Below, piece after piece: positions 46,591 to 55,732 of a stretch of DNA of 64,000 nt (positions are counted from its first letter, which is position 1; every line of letters begins with the position of its first letter). The position numbers and the translations under genes are program-made. The stretch is from Sinorhizobium sp. A49 (GTDB lineage Bacteria; Pseudomonadota; Alphaproteobacteria; Rhizobiales; Rhizobiaceae). The stretch lies in NCBI RefSeq assembly GCF_002002725.1, contig NZ_MUNW01000062.1, positions 248,001 through 312,000 of the forward strand, given 5' to 3'. The notes under the pieces were generated by a model. The model saw only the letters and a list, made by a program, of their open reading frames with translations, was not told where the DNA came from and ran no database searches.

Positions 46591-48483
46591 TTACCCCTCG
46601 GCCCGGCGGGCGTTGCGGGTCGCCTCGAAGGCGCGGTTCATGTACATGTCGCGCTCGTATACGTCGTCGAAATACTCGACGACACCGTCCTTGTTCGGCC
46701 AGGCGGTGAAATAGGCGACGTAAACCGGAACCTTCTGCGGCACCTGCAGCGCCTTGTTGCGGCCGCCGCCGATTTCCTTGCCGACATCCTCCACGCTGGT
46801 GCCAAGCACGGCTGCTGCCATCCGGCGCGGATCGGCAAGCCGGATACAACCGTGGCTGAGCGCACGCTGATCACGCTTGAAGAAGCTCTTCGACGGCGTG
46901 TCGTGCATGTAGATGGCATGTGCGTTCGGGAACAGGATCTTCAGCTCACCCAGCGCGTTATCGCTGCTCGGCGGCTGGCGCACCGCAACCGACGCAGTCG
47001 ATCCGTTCCAGTTGACCGAAGACGACGGCACCGAACGGCCACCGACTTCCACCTGATAGCCCATCCGATCGAGATAATTGGGATCGTTGCGCAGCTTCGG
47101 CAGCATCTCGTTGATGATGATCGACTGCGGAACGCCCCAGTACGGATTGACCTCGACGGTCTGGATCTCGTCCTGGAAGAAATAGGTCTGGTTCGCCTTG
47201 GAACCGACGACGACACGCATGGAAAACTGCTCGGTGCCATTGTCGGTATAGGAAGCGGTAAAGGCCGGCTGATTGATAAAGACGTAGCGGTTGCCAAGAC
47301 CGTCGGGAAGCCAGCGCGCCTGTTCCATCGCGACTTCGAGCTTGCTGATCTTGGCTGCGGTGCTGTCGCCACCCGTCAGGATGCGCAGCGAGGCCTGCCC
47401 CACCACGCCATCGGCCTTCAGCCCATGTTCCTTCTGGAAGGCTTCAACCAGTGCGACCAGCTCAGGCGTGTAATCCGGCGTGCCCTGGTAGGCCGCCAGC
47501 ACTGCGGCATGATCCGTCTTCAGCGTCTCGGAACCCTTGATGCGGATGCCGGCGACAATGTTGGCGAGTTCAGGATTGCTCTGACCAGGCTTCAACAGCG
47601 TGCCCGGTGCGATTTCGACGCGCTGCTCCACGCCCTTCTCGGCGCGAAGGCGCTCGAGTTCCACCGACAGGGCGGCGAACTGCTCGCTTTTCGGGTTCTG
47701 ATCGTTGAGCAGCGTGGCGACATCGGCACTTGCCGACATCTTGTCGAGGAAGGCGCCGAGATCGACGGACTTGCGCTTGAAATCGTGGTAGCCGGAAATC
47801 TTGTTGGGATCGATGCGGCCACGCACGGTGTCCTGCACATAGGACAACGTTGCGATCGACAGCGACACTTCGAACTGAACCAGTTCCTTTTCGCGAGCGA
47901 TCATATCGCCGCGATCGAAATCATCGGCCGGCACTTGGACGGCATAATCCTGCGGATCGAGGCCGACCTTTGCCGCATCGGCGAGAACGGTAATTGCCGC
48001 CTTAGCCCGCGCGCTTGCGCCATTTGCGTCGATCCAGACGAAATCCGAACGCGAACCATAATGCGTCTCGATGGCCTTGGCGACGTCCGAGGTCGCACGA
48101 GCCTCGACCTCAGGCATGAACTGGCGGGCATCGGTCAACGGGGCACGCAGCATCGGCGGCAGTGCGCCATTGCGCACGGATCCGGTAACGACCGGATCGA
48201 GCAGCTTGTCGGTGGCGATCCGGCGCAACGGCTCAGCCTTGTAGGTGTAATACTGCGGACCAGTGACCTTCGGCAGAGGCTTGGAAACCGCATTCTGCTG
48301 CGGCTCGACCATGGAGCCGACGCCCGGAAGCGACTGCGGTTGCGACGTCTGAGGTTCCGGCTTCTTCCTGCCTGCCCGGATGAAATCACCGAGCGTGAAG
48401 GCCGATGCCGGCCGCGCATCCAAGGTCGCGATCGCACAGCCGCTCATGAGCGCTACGATCGCTGCCGTCTTAAATATTCTCAT
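46591..48483 (-). CDS. YcbB-like L,D-transpeptidase lipoprotein
   Basis: A 630-residue protein with an N-terminal signal ending in a lipobox (LMSGC at about residues 12-16), so it should be an outer- or inner-membrane lipoprotein acting in the periplasm. A peptidoglycan-binding-like middle region (VEAFQKEHGLKADGVVGQASLRIL, about residue 340-365) precedes the YkuD catalytic domain with the active-site Cys in ALSHGCIRLADPRR and upstream His in NAHAIYMHDTPS. The architecture matches E. coli LdtD/YcbB, which makes 3-3 peptidoglycan crosslinks; the size is also similar. Confidence 0.9.
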   Translation of the reverse strand: MRIFKTAAIVALMSGCAIATLDARPASAFTLGDFIRAGRKKPEPQTSQPQSLPGVGSMVEPQQNAVSKPLPKVTGPQYYTYKAEPLRRIATDKLLDPVVTGSVRNGALPPMLRAPLTDARQFMPEVEARATSDVAKAIETHYGSRSDFVWIDANGASARAKAAITVLADAAKVGLDPQDYAVQVPADDFDRGDMIAREKELVQFEVSLSIATLSYVQDTVRGRIDPNKISGYHDFKRKSVDLGAFLDKMSASADVATLLNDQNPKSEQFAALSVELERLRAEKGVEQRVEIAPGTLLKPGQSNPELANIVAGIRIKGSETLKTDHAAVLAAYQGTPDYTPELVALVEAFQKEHGLKADGVVGQASLRILTGGDSTAAKISKLEVAMEQARWLPDGLGNRYVFINQPAFTASYTDNGTEQFSMRVVVGSKANQTYFFQDEIQTVEVNPYWGVPQSIIINEMLPKLRNDPNYLDRMGYQVEVGGRSVPSSSVNWNGSTASVAVRQPPSSDNALGELKILFPNAHAIYMHDTPSKSFFKRDQRALSHGCIRLADPRRMAAAVLGTSVEDVGKEIGGGRNKALQVPQKVPVYVAYFTAWPNKDGVVEYFDDVYERDMYMNRAFEATRNARRAEG

Positions 48484-48756
48484 GTGAAACTGCGTCCCCG
48501 TATCGCGTTGTCGCCGAACTCGGCTTTAGCCAGATTCTCGCCACGCCCTCGTGCTCCAAAACTTATAGAAAAGGATGGTGAATGAAAAGGAAACGAGCCT
48601 CCCGCAGACCGCATGAAACCACCTCTGCGCGACAAAAAAACCGCTTCATTTCCAGGACGTTCGAGTGGCCGTAAAAATTTGATTTGCATCGACATTCATA
48701 CCGTTGCCGCACGGCCCGCGTCGGAAAACCTGCCCTTTCGGCAAGCAAGGAAGGTA
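48484..48756. other. region upstream of a possible small gene
   Basis: Between the L,D-transpeptidase start and the small open frame at 48757. It holds a purine-rich stretch and A/T runs but no recognisable gene. It should contain the L,D-transpeptidase promoter on the minus strand and possibly one for the small ORF on the plus strand. Confidence 0.35.
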
Positions 48757-48870
48757 ATGAATGTGACTGAAACGCCACAAGATATGGTAGCCGGCACGCG
48801 GCGCGAATCACTGGTAGTACCGCAGCCAAAGCCGCCCTTTGTCGCAAGCCTGCCTTTCAAACGATTGTAG
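48757..48870 (+). CDS. possible small protein, 37 aa
   Basis: A short frame starting ATG with AAGGAAGG a few bases upstream and followed 4 bases after the stop by a hairpin (GCCCC/GGGGC, 48875-48887). The peptide ([11 protein letters not shown]...[12 protein letters not shown]) is soluble and has no recognised family. Strong Shine-Dalgarno and hairpin suggest translation, but conservation was not tested. Confidence 0.3.
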   Translation: MNVTETPQDMVAGTRRESLVVPQPKPPFVASLPFKRL

Positions 48871-49013
48871 CATTGCCCCTACGGGGCCACCTCTTTACAA
48901 GCCTTGCCAGCCGGGGCAGAGAGAGGCCCGGCACCTTGGGGAAGGGACGGCCGGTTGCGACCGCGTCCCCTCGCCCAGACTTCATGAACCGCATGACGAA
49001 GGCAGGGATCACG

Positions 49014-50405
49014 ATGACATCGACGCGCACGGAAACAGATACGTTCGGCCCCATAGAAGTGGCAAACGACCGCTATTGGGGCGCCCAGGCCCAGCGATCC
49101 CTAGGCAACTTCAAGATCGGTTGGGAAAAGCAGCCGGCGTCGATCGTCCGCGCTCTCGGCATCGTCAAGCAGGCAGCCGCGCGCACCAACATGGCGCTCG
49201 GTCGCCTCGATGCAACCATTGCCGATGCGATCGTCAAGGCATCGCAGGAAGTCATCGACGGCAAGCTGAACGAGCATTTCCCGCTCGTCGTCTGGCAGAC
49301 CGGTTCGGGCACCCAGTCGAACATGAACGCCAACGAGGTCATTTCCAACCGCGCGATCGAACTGATGGGCGGTGTCATGGGCTCGAAGAAGCCGGTTCAC
49401 CCCAACGACCATGTCAATATGAGCCAGTCGTCGAACGACACCTACCCGACGGCCATGCACATCGCCTGTGCTGAACGGGTAACCCACGACCTGCTGCCGG
49501 CGCTGAAACACCTGCACAAGGCGCTTGAGGCCAAGGTCAAGGCGTTCGACCACATCATCAAGATCGGCCGCACCCACACCCAGGACGCAACCCCGCTGAC
49601 GCTTGGCCAGGAGTTCTCCGGCTATGCGGCGCAGGTTGCCTCGTCGATCAAGCGCATCGAGATGACCCTTCCCGGCCTTTGCGAGCTGGCACAAGGCGGC
49701 ACTGCCGTCGGTACCGGCCTTAACGCACCCATCGGCTTTGCCGAACAGGTCGCGGATGAAATCGCCAAGATCACCGGTATCGCCTTCACCACCGCGCCGA
49801 ACAAGTTCGAGGCGCTGGCAGCCCACGATTCCATGGTCTTCAGCCACGGTGCGATCAACGCCGCTGCCGCCGCCCTCTTCAAGATCGCCAACGACATCCG
49901 ATTCCTCGGTTCCGGCCCCCGTTCGGGCCTCGGCGAACTGTCACTGCCTGAAAACGAACCGGGCTCGTCGATCATGCCGGGCAAGGTCAACCCGACCCAG
50001 TGCGAAGCCCTCACCCAGGTCTGCGTCCAGGTGTTCGGCAACAACGCGGCGCTGACTTTCGCCGGCAGCCAAGGCCATTTCGAGCTCAACGTCTTCAACC
50101 CGCTGATGGCCTACAACTTCCTGCAGTCGGTACAGTTGCTCGCCGATGCCGCGGTCTCCTTCACCGACAACTGCGTCGTCGGCATCGAAGCCCGCGAAGA
50201 CAACATCAAGGCTGCGCTTGACCGCTCGTTGATGCTGGTAACGGCGCTGGCACCGAAGATCGGCTACGACAACGCGGCAAAGATCGCCAAGACCGCACAC
50301 AAGAACGGCACGACGCTGCGCGAAGAAGCGGTCGGCGGCGGCTACGTCACCAACGAAGAGTTCGACGCGGTCGTCCGTCCGGAAACAATGATCAGCCCGG
50401 CATGA
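49014..50405 (+). CDS. fumC: class II fumarate hydratase
   Basis: A 463-residue, iron-independent fumarase of the TCA cycle, tetrameric and cytoplasmic. It carries the superfamily signature [11 protein letters not shown] (about residues 318-328), the [11 protein letters not shown] and [14 protein letters not shown] substrate-binding blocks, and [20 protein letters not shown]. The ATG at 49014 has AGGGA upstream; longer frames into 48873 lack a ribosome site. The length is standard. It is monocistronic, ending in a GC-rich hairpin. Confidence 0.96.
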   Translation: MTSTRTETDTFGPIEVANDRYWGAQAQRSLGNFKIGWEKQPASIVRALGIVKQAAARTNMALGRLDATIADAIVKASQEVIDGKLNEHFPLVVWQTGSGTQSNMNANEVISNRAIELMGGVMGSKKPVHPNDHVNMSQSSNDTYPTAMHIACAERVTHDLLPALKHLHKALEAKVKAFDHIIKIGRTHTQDATPLTLGQEFSGYAAQVASSIKRIEMTLPGLCELAQGGTAVGTGLNAPIGFAEQVADEIAKITGIAFTTAPNKFEALAAHDSMVFSHGAINAAAAALFKIANDIRFLGSGPRSGLGELSLPENEPGSSIMPGKVNPTQCEALTQVCVQVFGNNAALTFAGSQGHFELNVFNPLMAYNFLQSVQLLADAAVSFTDNCVVGIEAREDNIKAALDRSLMLVTALAPKIGYDNAAKIAKTAHKNGTTLREEAVGGGYVTNEEFDAVVRPETMISPA

Positions 50406-50416
50406 TCGACTTATCG

Positions 50417-50448
50417 CTGCCGCGGCGCCTTGATCGGCGTCGTGGCAG
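50417..50448 (+). terminator. fumC hairpin
   Basis: A 13-base stem (CTGCCGCGGCGCC with GGCGTCGTGGCAG, two G-U pairs) and a 6-base loop, twelve bases after the fumC stop, without a U-run. Confidence 0.45.
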
Positions 50449-50594
50449 GCGACAACCCTACATAACCGCAACGCCGCATTGTCTGCTTTAAGTCGAATTG
50501 TCTTCTTTCAAGGAAGAAAACATTAAGACTTCGCAAATCATTTGCCCCTAAAAATCAGTACCCGTAAGCAATGAGTAATATTGAGGGTTTGCGG

Positions 50595-51665
50595 ATGCAA
50601 ACGGTCACATCTGGAAAAACGCAGGCTCCGGATATCGCAGCGCAGGTGACCCATGCGATGCGCATGATGGGCGTTTCGCCGATACCGCGCAATTACGAGC
50701 TGTATTACGAAGCCTATCTCGGTTCGAACCCGCAACTGTCCAAGGAGCTCGCAGCCCTCGGCAGCCGGGCGACCCAGGAAGAACTCGACGCGATCGGCGC
50801 GCAATATTTCAGCCATATCCACCGTTCGACCGGCATCGAGCGCGCCCATAACAGCCTCGCCGCCAAGCTGGCCGAGCTGGTCAACCTGTTGAAGGACAAG
50901 CAATATGCGCTCGAAAGCTACAACAAGGTTCTCGACGAAGCATACGTCAACATTACCAGCAAGAGCGCTTCCAGCGCCGACATCCTGCGCCACGCCATCG
51001 GCATCCTGACCGAAGCGACCGCCGACACGATGAGCCAGGGCAAGGAACGCGTCCAGACCGTTGTGCAGAAGTCCTTCGAGATGGAGGTCATTCGCCAGGA
51101 ACTCGACGAGTACAAGCGGATCGCCAACACCGACTCGCTGACGCGGCTCGCTAACCGCCGCGCTTTCGACGACAATCTCGCAGCCGTCTACAACAACGAC
51201 CACCAGAAGAATTTCACCGGCCTGCTGGTCGCCGATATCGACCACTTCAAGAAGGTGAACGACACGTTCGGCCACCCGGTCGGCGACAAGATCCTGGCGA
51301 CGGTCGGCAGCGTCATTCGCGCCAATGTCCGGCGCGATGCTTTCGTGGCGCGGACTGGCGGCGAAGAATTCGCCATCATCCTCAACGATAGCAGCCAGGA
51401 AGAATGCCTGCAGATTGCAGATCGCATTCGCACGGTGCTGGCGGGCACGCCGTTTCGCAACTCCAAGACGGGCGTCAATTACGGCCCGATCACCCTGTCG
51501 GTCGGCGTCTGCATGGCGACTGCCGCCGAGGATGCGGTCGACCTCTACAACAAGGCGGATATCGCGCTCTACTCAGCCAAGAATGCCGGCCGCAACAAGA
51601 CGATGCTGTTCGAAGACGGCATGCGCAAGGAATCCGGCCGCAACTGGCTGATCTACAGGCGCTAG
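50595..51665 (+). CDS. GGDEF diguanylate cyclase, soluble
   Basis: A 356-residue cytoplasmic protein. The first about 180 residues are helical (IAAQVTHAMRMMGVSPIPRNYELYYEAYLGSNPQLSKEL...), a sensor-like module without membrane segments, and the C-terminal GGDEF domain has a complete active-site TGGEEFAIIL and the metal/substrate segment DIDHFKKVND, so cyclase activity is expected. No EAL domain is seen. The ATG at 50595 has GAGGG seven bases upstream and is preferred to an ATG at 50571, which lacks a site. A good terminator follows. Confidence 0.88.
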   Translation: MQTVTSGKTQAPDIAAQVTHAMRMMGVSPIPRNYELYYEAYLGSNPQLSKELAALGSRATQEELDAIGAQYFSHIHRSTGIERAHNSLAAKLAELVNLLKDKQYALESYNKVLDEAYVNITSKSASSADILRHAIGILTEATADTMSQGKERVQTVVQKSFEMEVIRQELDEYKRIANTDSLTRLANRRAFDDNLAAVYNNDHQKNFTGLLVADIDHFKKVNDTFGHPVGDKILATVGSVIRANVRRDAFVARTGGEEFAIILNDSSQEECLQIADRIRTVLAGTPFRNSKTGVNYGPITLSVGVCMATAAEDAVDLYNKADIALYSAKNAGRNKTMLFEDGMRKESGRNWLIYRR

Positions 51666-51689
51666 CGAGATATCGCCAATCCCCTCGTG

Positions 51690-51720
51690 AAATGGCGCCC
51701 GATCGGCGCCATTTTCGTTT
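51690..51720 (+). terminator. intrinsic terminator of GGDEF gene
   Basis: A perfect 10-base stem (AAATGGCGCC/GGCGCCATTT) with a 5-base loop followed by TCGTTT, 24 bases after the stop. Confidence 0.75.
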
Positions 51721-51838
51721 CGCCTCCCGTTCCCTTGGAAACAGCCAGATCGGATTGCACCCGCTACAACCCTGACAACAGGGAACAACCGCTACGAAAA
51801 GCGCGATCGGTTCCCACAGTCCGAGGGGGAAAACCGAC

Positions 51839-52489
51839 ATGAAGCGCATTTTTGCCGCGATGACTGCAACCGCCCTGATGGCCGCAACAGCGGCAACCGC
51901 CCACGCGAAGGACGTCAGGCAGGATCCGATTACCGTTGCCTCGCTCGACAGCGCCGCCGCCAACACCGGCTGGCTTCAGGTGTTGTCGCAAGGCGGCACC
52001 CGAAAGAAGGCGAAGCGCGGCGACATCAGCCAGTCGCCGATCGCCCGCGAACTCGTTGCCTTCTCGGCCACCGCAGCGCCAGGCACCATCATCATCGACA
52101 ACTCCGAGCGCCGGCTCTACCACGTCGTCGGCCGCGGCATCGCTATCAAATACGCCGTCAGCGTCGGGCGTAAAGGGTTTCTCTGGACCGGCACCAACAC
52201 CGTCAGCCGCAAGGCCGAATGGCCGACCTGGGTGCCACCGGAGGACATGCGCGTTCGTGAAGCCAAGAAGGGGAAGCTGCTGCCGGCGAGCATGGAAGGC
52301 GGCCTCGACAATCCACTCGGTGCCCGCGCCATCTACCTCGGTTCGACGATCTACCGCATTCACGGAACGAACCAGCCCCTGTCGATCGGCAAGGCGATGT
52401 CATCGGGCTGTATCCGCATGGCCAACGAGGACGTCGAGCACCTCTATGCCAATGTCGAGATCGGCGCGACGGTGGTCGTTCGCGACTGA
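51839..52489 (+). CDS. L,D-transpeptidase, ErfK/YbiS type
   Basis: A 216-residue periplasmic enzyme with a signal peptide (MKRIFAAMTATALMAATAATAHA) and a YkuD domain: PGTIIIDNSERRLYHVVGRGIAIKYAVSVGRKGF, the RIHGTNQPLSIGKAMSSGCIRMANEDVEHLY block with His and catalytic Cys of the HxxN...SxGCxR motif. It is smaller than the YcbB-like one in this window and may attach lipoproteins or form 3-3 crosslinks. The start ATG follows GAGGGGGAAAACCGAC. It is monocistronic. Confidence 0.92.
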   Translation: MKRIFAAMTATALMAATAATAHAKDVRQDPITVASLDSAAANTGWLQVLSQGGTRKKAKRGDISQSPIARELVAFSATAAPGTIIIDNSERRLYHVVGRGIAIKYAVSVGRKGFLWTGTNTVSRKAEWPTWVPPEDMRVREAKKGKLLPASMEGGLDNPLGARAIYLGSTIYRIHGTNQPLSIGKAMSSGCIRMANEDVEHLYANVEIGATVVVRD

Positions 52490-52530
52490 GCGATCGATCG
52501 CGGCAAGCTTGCGCCACGGACGGTTTGATC

Positions 52531-53337
52531 CTACCGACAGGCAGAGGCGCTCGCCTGTTTCGCAATGGAGATCAGTTCCGGCCGGTATTCAAAATGCATG
52601 GTGTCGAAATGATACCAGCGCCCGCCCCAGATGAAGCCGTGCTTCTCGAAAATCTCGACGATGTCGAGCGGATAGCGGTTTCGATAGGCCGCCGCCCCGC
52701 TCTTGCCGCCGCCGGACCAGCGCCAATAGTCGGCAAAGCCGGTGTTGAGGTCGATCGCAGCACCGAAGCTGTGCACCGAGAGCGTGCGCGTACCAGCGAT
52801 ATTGCGCCAGTTGAAAGTCCCGGAGCTGGGGACAAGATACCGCTTCAGTTTCGGTCGTGCGGCGAGTTCGCCCTCGACCGCCTGCAGCGCCTTGGCCACG
52901 CCATGCCTGCGCGTGACCTTCAGACGCTCGCCGAACCAATCGACCGAGACGAGGTCGCGCCTGATGCTTGCAGCGCTTCCGCCATAGAGGCGTTTCATCA
53001 AGGCCTCGCTGCGGATTCGCCCCGGATCGAAATCGGCAGCCGGCGGCCTTGCGCAGGCGCCAAGCGGATAGATCTGCGAAAGACTGTCTTCGATGTCGCC
53101 GGACGCGAGCTTTTCGGCGTGGCTCTTCCGCCTGCCGTCGTCGATAGGAAGCGCCGCGCCGCCGTCGCGCAGCGTCAGCTTATCCTTGCCGACCTCGGCG
53201 ATCATCTCAGGATAGGCCCTGGCCAGCAATTCGAGTTTCTCGTGCAGCGTCGGATCGGCAGCAAGGGTTTCGCCGACGCACGCCGAAAGAAACAGGAAGG
53301 CCGCCCTGAGACAGGTGCTCTTAGAACCACGTCGCAT
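52531..53337 (-). CDS. M15-family D-Ala-D-Ala carboxypeptidase-like protein
   Basis: A 268-residue protein with a signal peptide (MRRGSKSTCLRAAFLFLSACVGETLAA). Its second half has the M15 zinc ligands in RTLSVHSFGAAIDLN (HxxxxxxD) and RWYHFDTMHFEYRPEL (ExxH-type segment with His), similar to VanY/phage L-Ala-D-Glu endolysins. It should trim peptidoglycan in the periplasm. The ATG at 53337 is supported by the signal peptide; a longer frame to 53454 is not. It runs parallel to the PPOX gene upstream, about 73 bases away. Confidence 0.84.
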   Translation of the reverse strand: MRRGSKSTCLRAAFLFLSACVGETLAADPTLHEKLELLARAYPEMIAEVGKDKLTLRDGGAALPIDDGRRKSHAEKLASGDIEDSLSQIYPLGACARPPAADFDPGRIRSEALMKRLYGGSAASIRRDLVSVDWFGERLKVTRRHGVAKALQAVEGELAARPKLKRYLVPSSGTFNWRNIAGTRTLSVHSFGAAIDLNTGFADYWRWSGGGKSGAAAYRNRYPLDIVEIFEKHGFIWGGRWYHFDTMHFEYRPELISIAKQASASACR

Positions 53338-53410
53338 CGCGTCCCCATCTCCTGGCGCTCCCGATCCGGTCGAATACCGGACACTGGAAGGCACGGCCGA
53401 ACGATCCAAT

Positions 53411-54019
53411 CTACCACATGGTCTTGGCGGCGCGCTCCGGCCATTCGCGGTCATAGGTTTCCCGGTCGAAGTCCGCCTTGGCGGCCTTCACCAGCGCGCC
53501 GGGCGTCGGAAGTGTGGCGGGATCGATGAAACGTTCGGCGTTCCAGATCTGCGACCGCATCAACGCACGGGCGCATTGAAAATAGACTTCGCCGATGGTC
53601 ACGACGATGACGCTGCGCGGGTTCTTGCCATCAACCTCGAAGGAACCGATCAGCGCCGGATCGATGCTGACCACCGCGGTTCCATTGATCCGCATCGTTG
53701 TGTTCGATCCGGGCACCAGGAACATCAGCGCCACGCGTGGATCGCGCACGATATTGGCAAGCGAATCGACCCGGTTGTTGCCGCGCCAGTCGGGCATCAA
53801 CACGGTCTTGTCGTCGGCAACCCTGACAACGCATTGGTCGTCGCCTCGAGGCGAACAGTCGAGCCCTTCTGGACCCACAGTTGCAAGTGCTGCAAAGGGA
53901 GAAGCCTCGATCATCTGCCTGTACTCGGCGGTCAGCGCTCTGGTTACCTTTGCCAACGATGATTCGCTGGCGCTGCCGTAAAGCGCATTCAATTCCTCAA
54001 CCGAACTAATGACCGTCAT
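53411..54019 (-). CDS. pyridoxamine 5'-phosphate oxidase-family FMN-binding protein
   Basis: A 202-residue split-barrel flavoprotein. The family features are SPFAALATVGPEGLDCSPRGDD, NNRVDSLANIVRDPRVALMFLVPGSNTTMRINGTAVVS and a C-terminal helical tail. It probably binds FMN or F420 and reduces or oxidises an unknown small molecule; related proteins belong to an uncharacterised subgroup. ATG 54019 follows GGGAGGACGGA. It lies between the M15 peptidase and the hydrolase genes. Confidence 0.82.
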   Translation of the reverse strand: MTVISSVEELNALYGSASESSLAKVTRALTAEYRQMIEASPFAALATVGPEGLDCSPRGDDQCVVRVADDKTVLMPDWRGNNRVDSLANIVRDPRVALMFLVPGSNTTMRINGTAVVSIDPALIGSFEVDGKNPRSVIVVTIGEVYFQCARALMRSQIWNAERFIDPATLPTPGALVKAAKADFDRETYDREWPERAAKTMW

Positions 54020-54257
54020 TCCGTCCTCCCGCCAATGCACGATATCCGCACGTCGACATCGATGCACGGAATCATGCCGCCAATCCAATAGCAGCAGAAA
54101 GCCTTGCGCCACTGAAAAGGCGCACAACGCTGCAGATCGAAGTGATCCTTTCGACGGATAGCATGACGGGCATGTGACGGAATATGCGAAGTTGGTAGAA
54201 ACAGCCTCGCGCGAGAGCGCGAGTGATGCGAATTCCCGCGTGAGTTGCAAGACGGCC

Positions 54258-55166
54258 TCAGGCCGCAGCCTTTCGATCCTCGCCATGGACGAAGGCATTG
54301 ATCCTGTCGATGACGGGTGCTGCGGAGACGATGCGGCGATGGCCATAGCCGTTCGCCCAATGAAGTTCGACATTGGGTCCGGCAGCCGCGTAACGGCGCG
54401 CATGGTCGGCCGAAACCTCCTTGTCGTCTTCCGCATGGATGATCAATGTCGGCACGGCCCTGGCGGCAAGGATCCTGGCCGCATCGAAATCGTCCAGCCG
54501 ACGCCCAGCCAACCGCTCGACGACGCCTTCAAACGCTTGCTGCGTCTTCGGTGACAGGCGAAGAATTTTGCCAAACCCCTTGAACAGCCACGTCATCTCG
54601 CTCGGCGCACCGATGAGGACAAGCTTCTTTGCCACATGGCTGGGCACGTCGCAGACGACACCACCCGCCGCGCAAGCCAGGCTGCCGCCGCCGAAGGAAT
54701 GGCCGACGCTCACATCGAAGCCGCCGAAATGCCGCCAGGCGGCGTCAATGGCGCGCACCGCTGCCACCATCGTCAGCGTACGGCCCGGCGAGGCGCCGTG
54801 CCCCGGCCAGTCGAGCGTCACCACTTCGGCACCGCCGGCAACCAGACCCTCGATCATGCTCGCGAGATAGTCGCTGCGCGATCCCCAACCGTGGACGAGC
54901 AGCACACGCTTGGTATTGGCTGCATTGCGCGGACCTGCGAAGTGCCGCGCCATGACCCACCCACCGGCATAGGAGAGCGTCACCGGCTTGCCCTTGGCAA
55001 TCACGGGCGCCGCAGCGGCCAGTGCCGCACGCTCCTTGGCGTTCTTCGGCTTGCGCCCGGGCGTCACAGTGAACAGCTTGAAGACCAGCCGGCCGGCGGC
55101 CTCCGGTGAAATGAGCGACACGCCGGCAAGCGTATGGCGGATGACCTTGATCGCAAAGGATGCCAT
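54258..55166 (-). CDS. alpha/beta hydrolase
   Basis: A 302-residue serine hydrolase. Visible are the oxyanion hole strand LLVHGWGSRSDY, the nucleophile elbow GHSFGGG, an acid in IIHAEDDKEVSADHARRYA and the His in GYGHRRIVSA. The substrate is unknown. It is divergent from the MarR regulator, with an 18-base palindrome in the 47-base gap, suggesting MarR-controlled expression in response to a hydrolysable or toxic compound. The start is ATG at 55166 after AAGAGA. Confidence 0.85.
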   Translation of the reverse strand: MASFAIKVIRHTLAGVSLISPEAAGRLVFKLFTVTPGRKPKNAKERAALAAAAPVIAKGKPVTLSYAGGWVMARHFAGPRNAANTKRVLLVHGWGSRSDYLASMIEGLVAGGAEVVTLDWPGHGASPGRTLTMVAAVRAIDAAWRHFGGFDVSVGHSFGGGSLACAAGGVVCDVPSHVAKKLVLIGAPSEMTWLFKGFGKILRLSPKTQQAFEGVVERLAGRRLDDFDAARILAARAVPTLIIHAEDDKEVSADHARRYAAAGPNVELHWANGYGHRRIVSAAPVIDRINAFVHGEDRKAAA

Positions 55167-55183
55167 AGTGAGATTCTCTTAAT

Positions 55184-55201
55184 ATGTTCAATGCTGAACA
55201 T
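55184..55201. promoter_or_regulatory. MarR-type operator palindrome
   Basis: ATGTTCAATGCTGAACAT has perfect 7-base arms (ATGTTCA/TGAACAT) around a 4-base centre. It lies in the gap between the divergent hydrolase and MarR genes, 12 bases before the MarR ATG. A looser second copy (TGTACAACGATGAACA, 55205-55220) covers that ATG. Both fit an autoregulatory repressor. Confidence 0.65.
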
Positions 55202-55213
55202 TATTGTACAACG

Positions 55214-55699
55214 ATGAACAAAAATCAAGTGACGAACGAACAGCATCATTTTCCCTGGGACCACCCGCGTTTTCGCAGCTGGATTGCCGTTGCCCGCGCC
55301 TGTCAGCTGATGCAGCAGACGATGACGCGCTCGCTCGCGCATCTCGACATCAAGACGCCGCATCTCGACATCCTGATCAACCTCTATCGCTTCGACGGGA
55401 TCTCGCAGCAGGAGCTTGCCCGCAAGCTGCTGGTGGGGCGGTCGAACATGAGCATGTTGCTGCCGCAGCTCGAGAAGCGCGGGTTGATCGAGCGCCGCGG
55501 CGACGACAAGGACAAGCGCGTCCTGCGACTGTCGCTGACGCCAACCGGTCGCACGCTGACCGAAGAGGCGATGGAGGTTCAGACCGGGCTCATCCAGAAA
55601 CTGATGGAGGATGCGCCGCTCGAGGAGTGCATGGTGGTGGCGCAATCCATGGAGCGGCTGATCGCCGTTCTCCTGAAGGACGAAAACGAGCTTGCCTGA
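55214..55699 (+). CDS. MarR-family transcriptional regulator
   Basis: A 161-residue regulator with a MarR winged helix (about residues 45-125; LDILINLYRFDGISQQELARKLLVGRSNMSMLLPQLEKRGLIERRGDDKDKRVLRLSLTPTGRTLTEEA) and flanking dimerisation helices. It should respond to a small phenolic or other lipophilic ligand. The ATG at 55214 is chosen because the earlier ATG at 55184 lies within the operator-like palindrome; GTG at 55229 is a further alternative. It is divergent from an alpha/beta hydrolase that it likely controls. Confidence 0.9.
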   Translation: MNKNQVTNEQHHFPWDHPRFRSWIAVARACQLMQQTMTRSLAHLDIKTPHLDILINLYRFDGISQQELARKLLVGRSNMSMLLPQLEKRGLIERRGDDKDKRVLRLSLTPTGRTLTEEAMEVQTGLIQKLMEDAPLEECMVVAQSMERLIAVLLKDENELA

Positions 55700-55732
55700 C
55701 GGCGCGGCGGGCGCCAGCCTGTCACCAGCCAG

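Noticed and set aside
46441-48585. 714-codon frame antisense to the YcbB-like gene
   Set aside because: The minus strand encodes a clear L,D-transpeptidase with all motifs.
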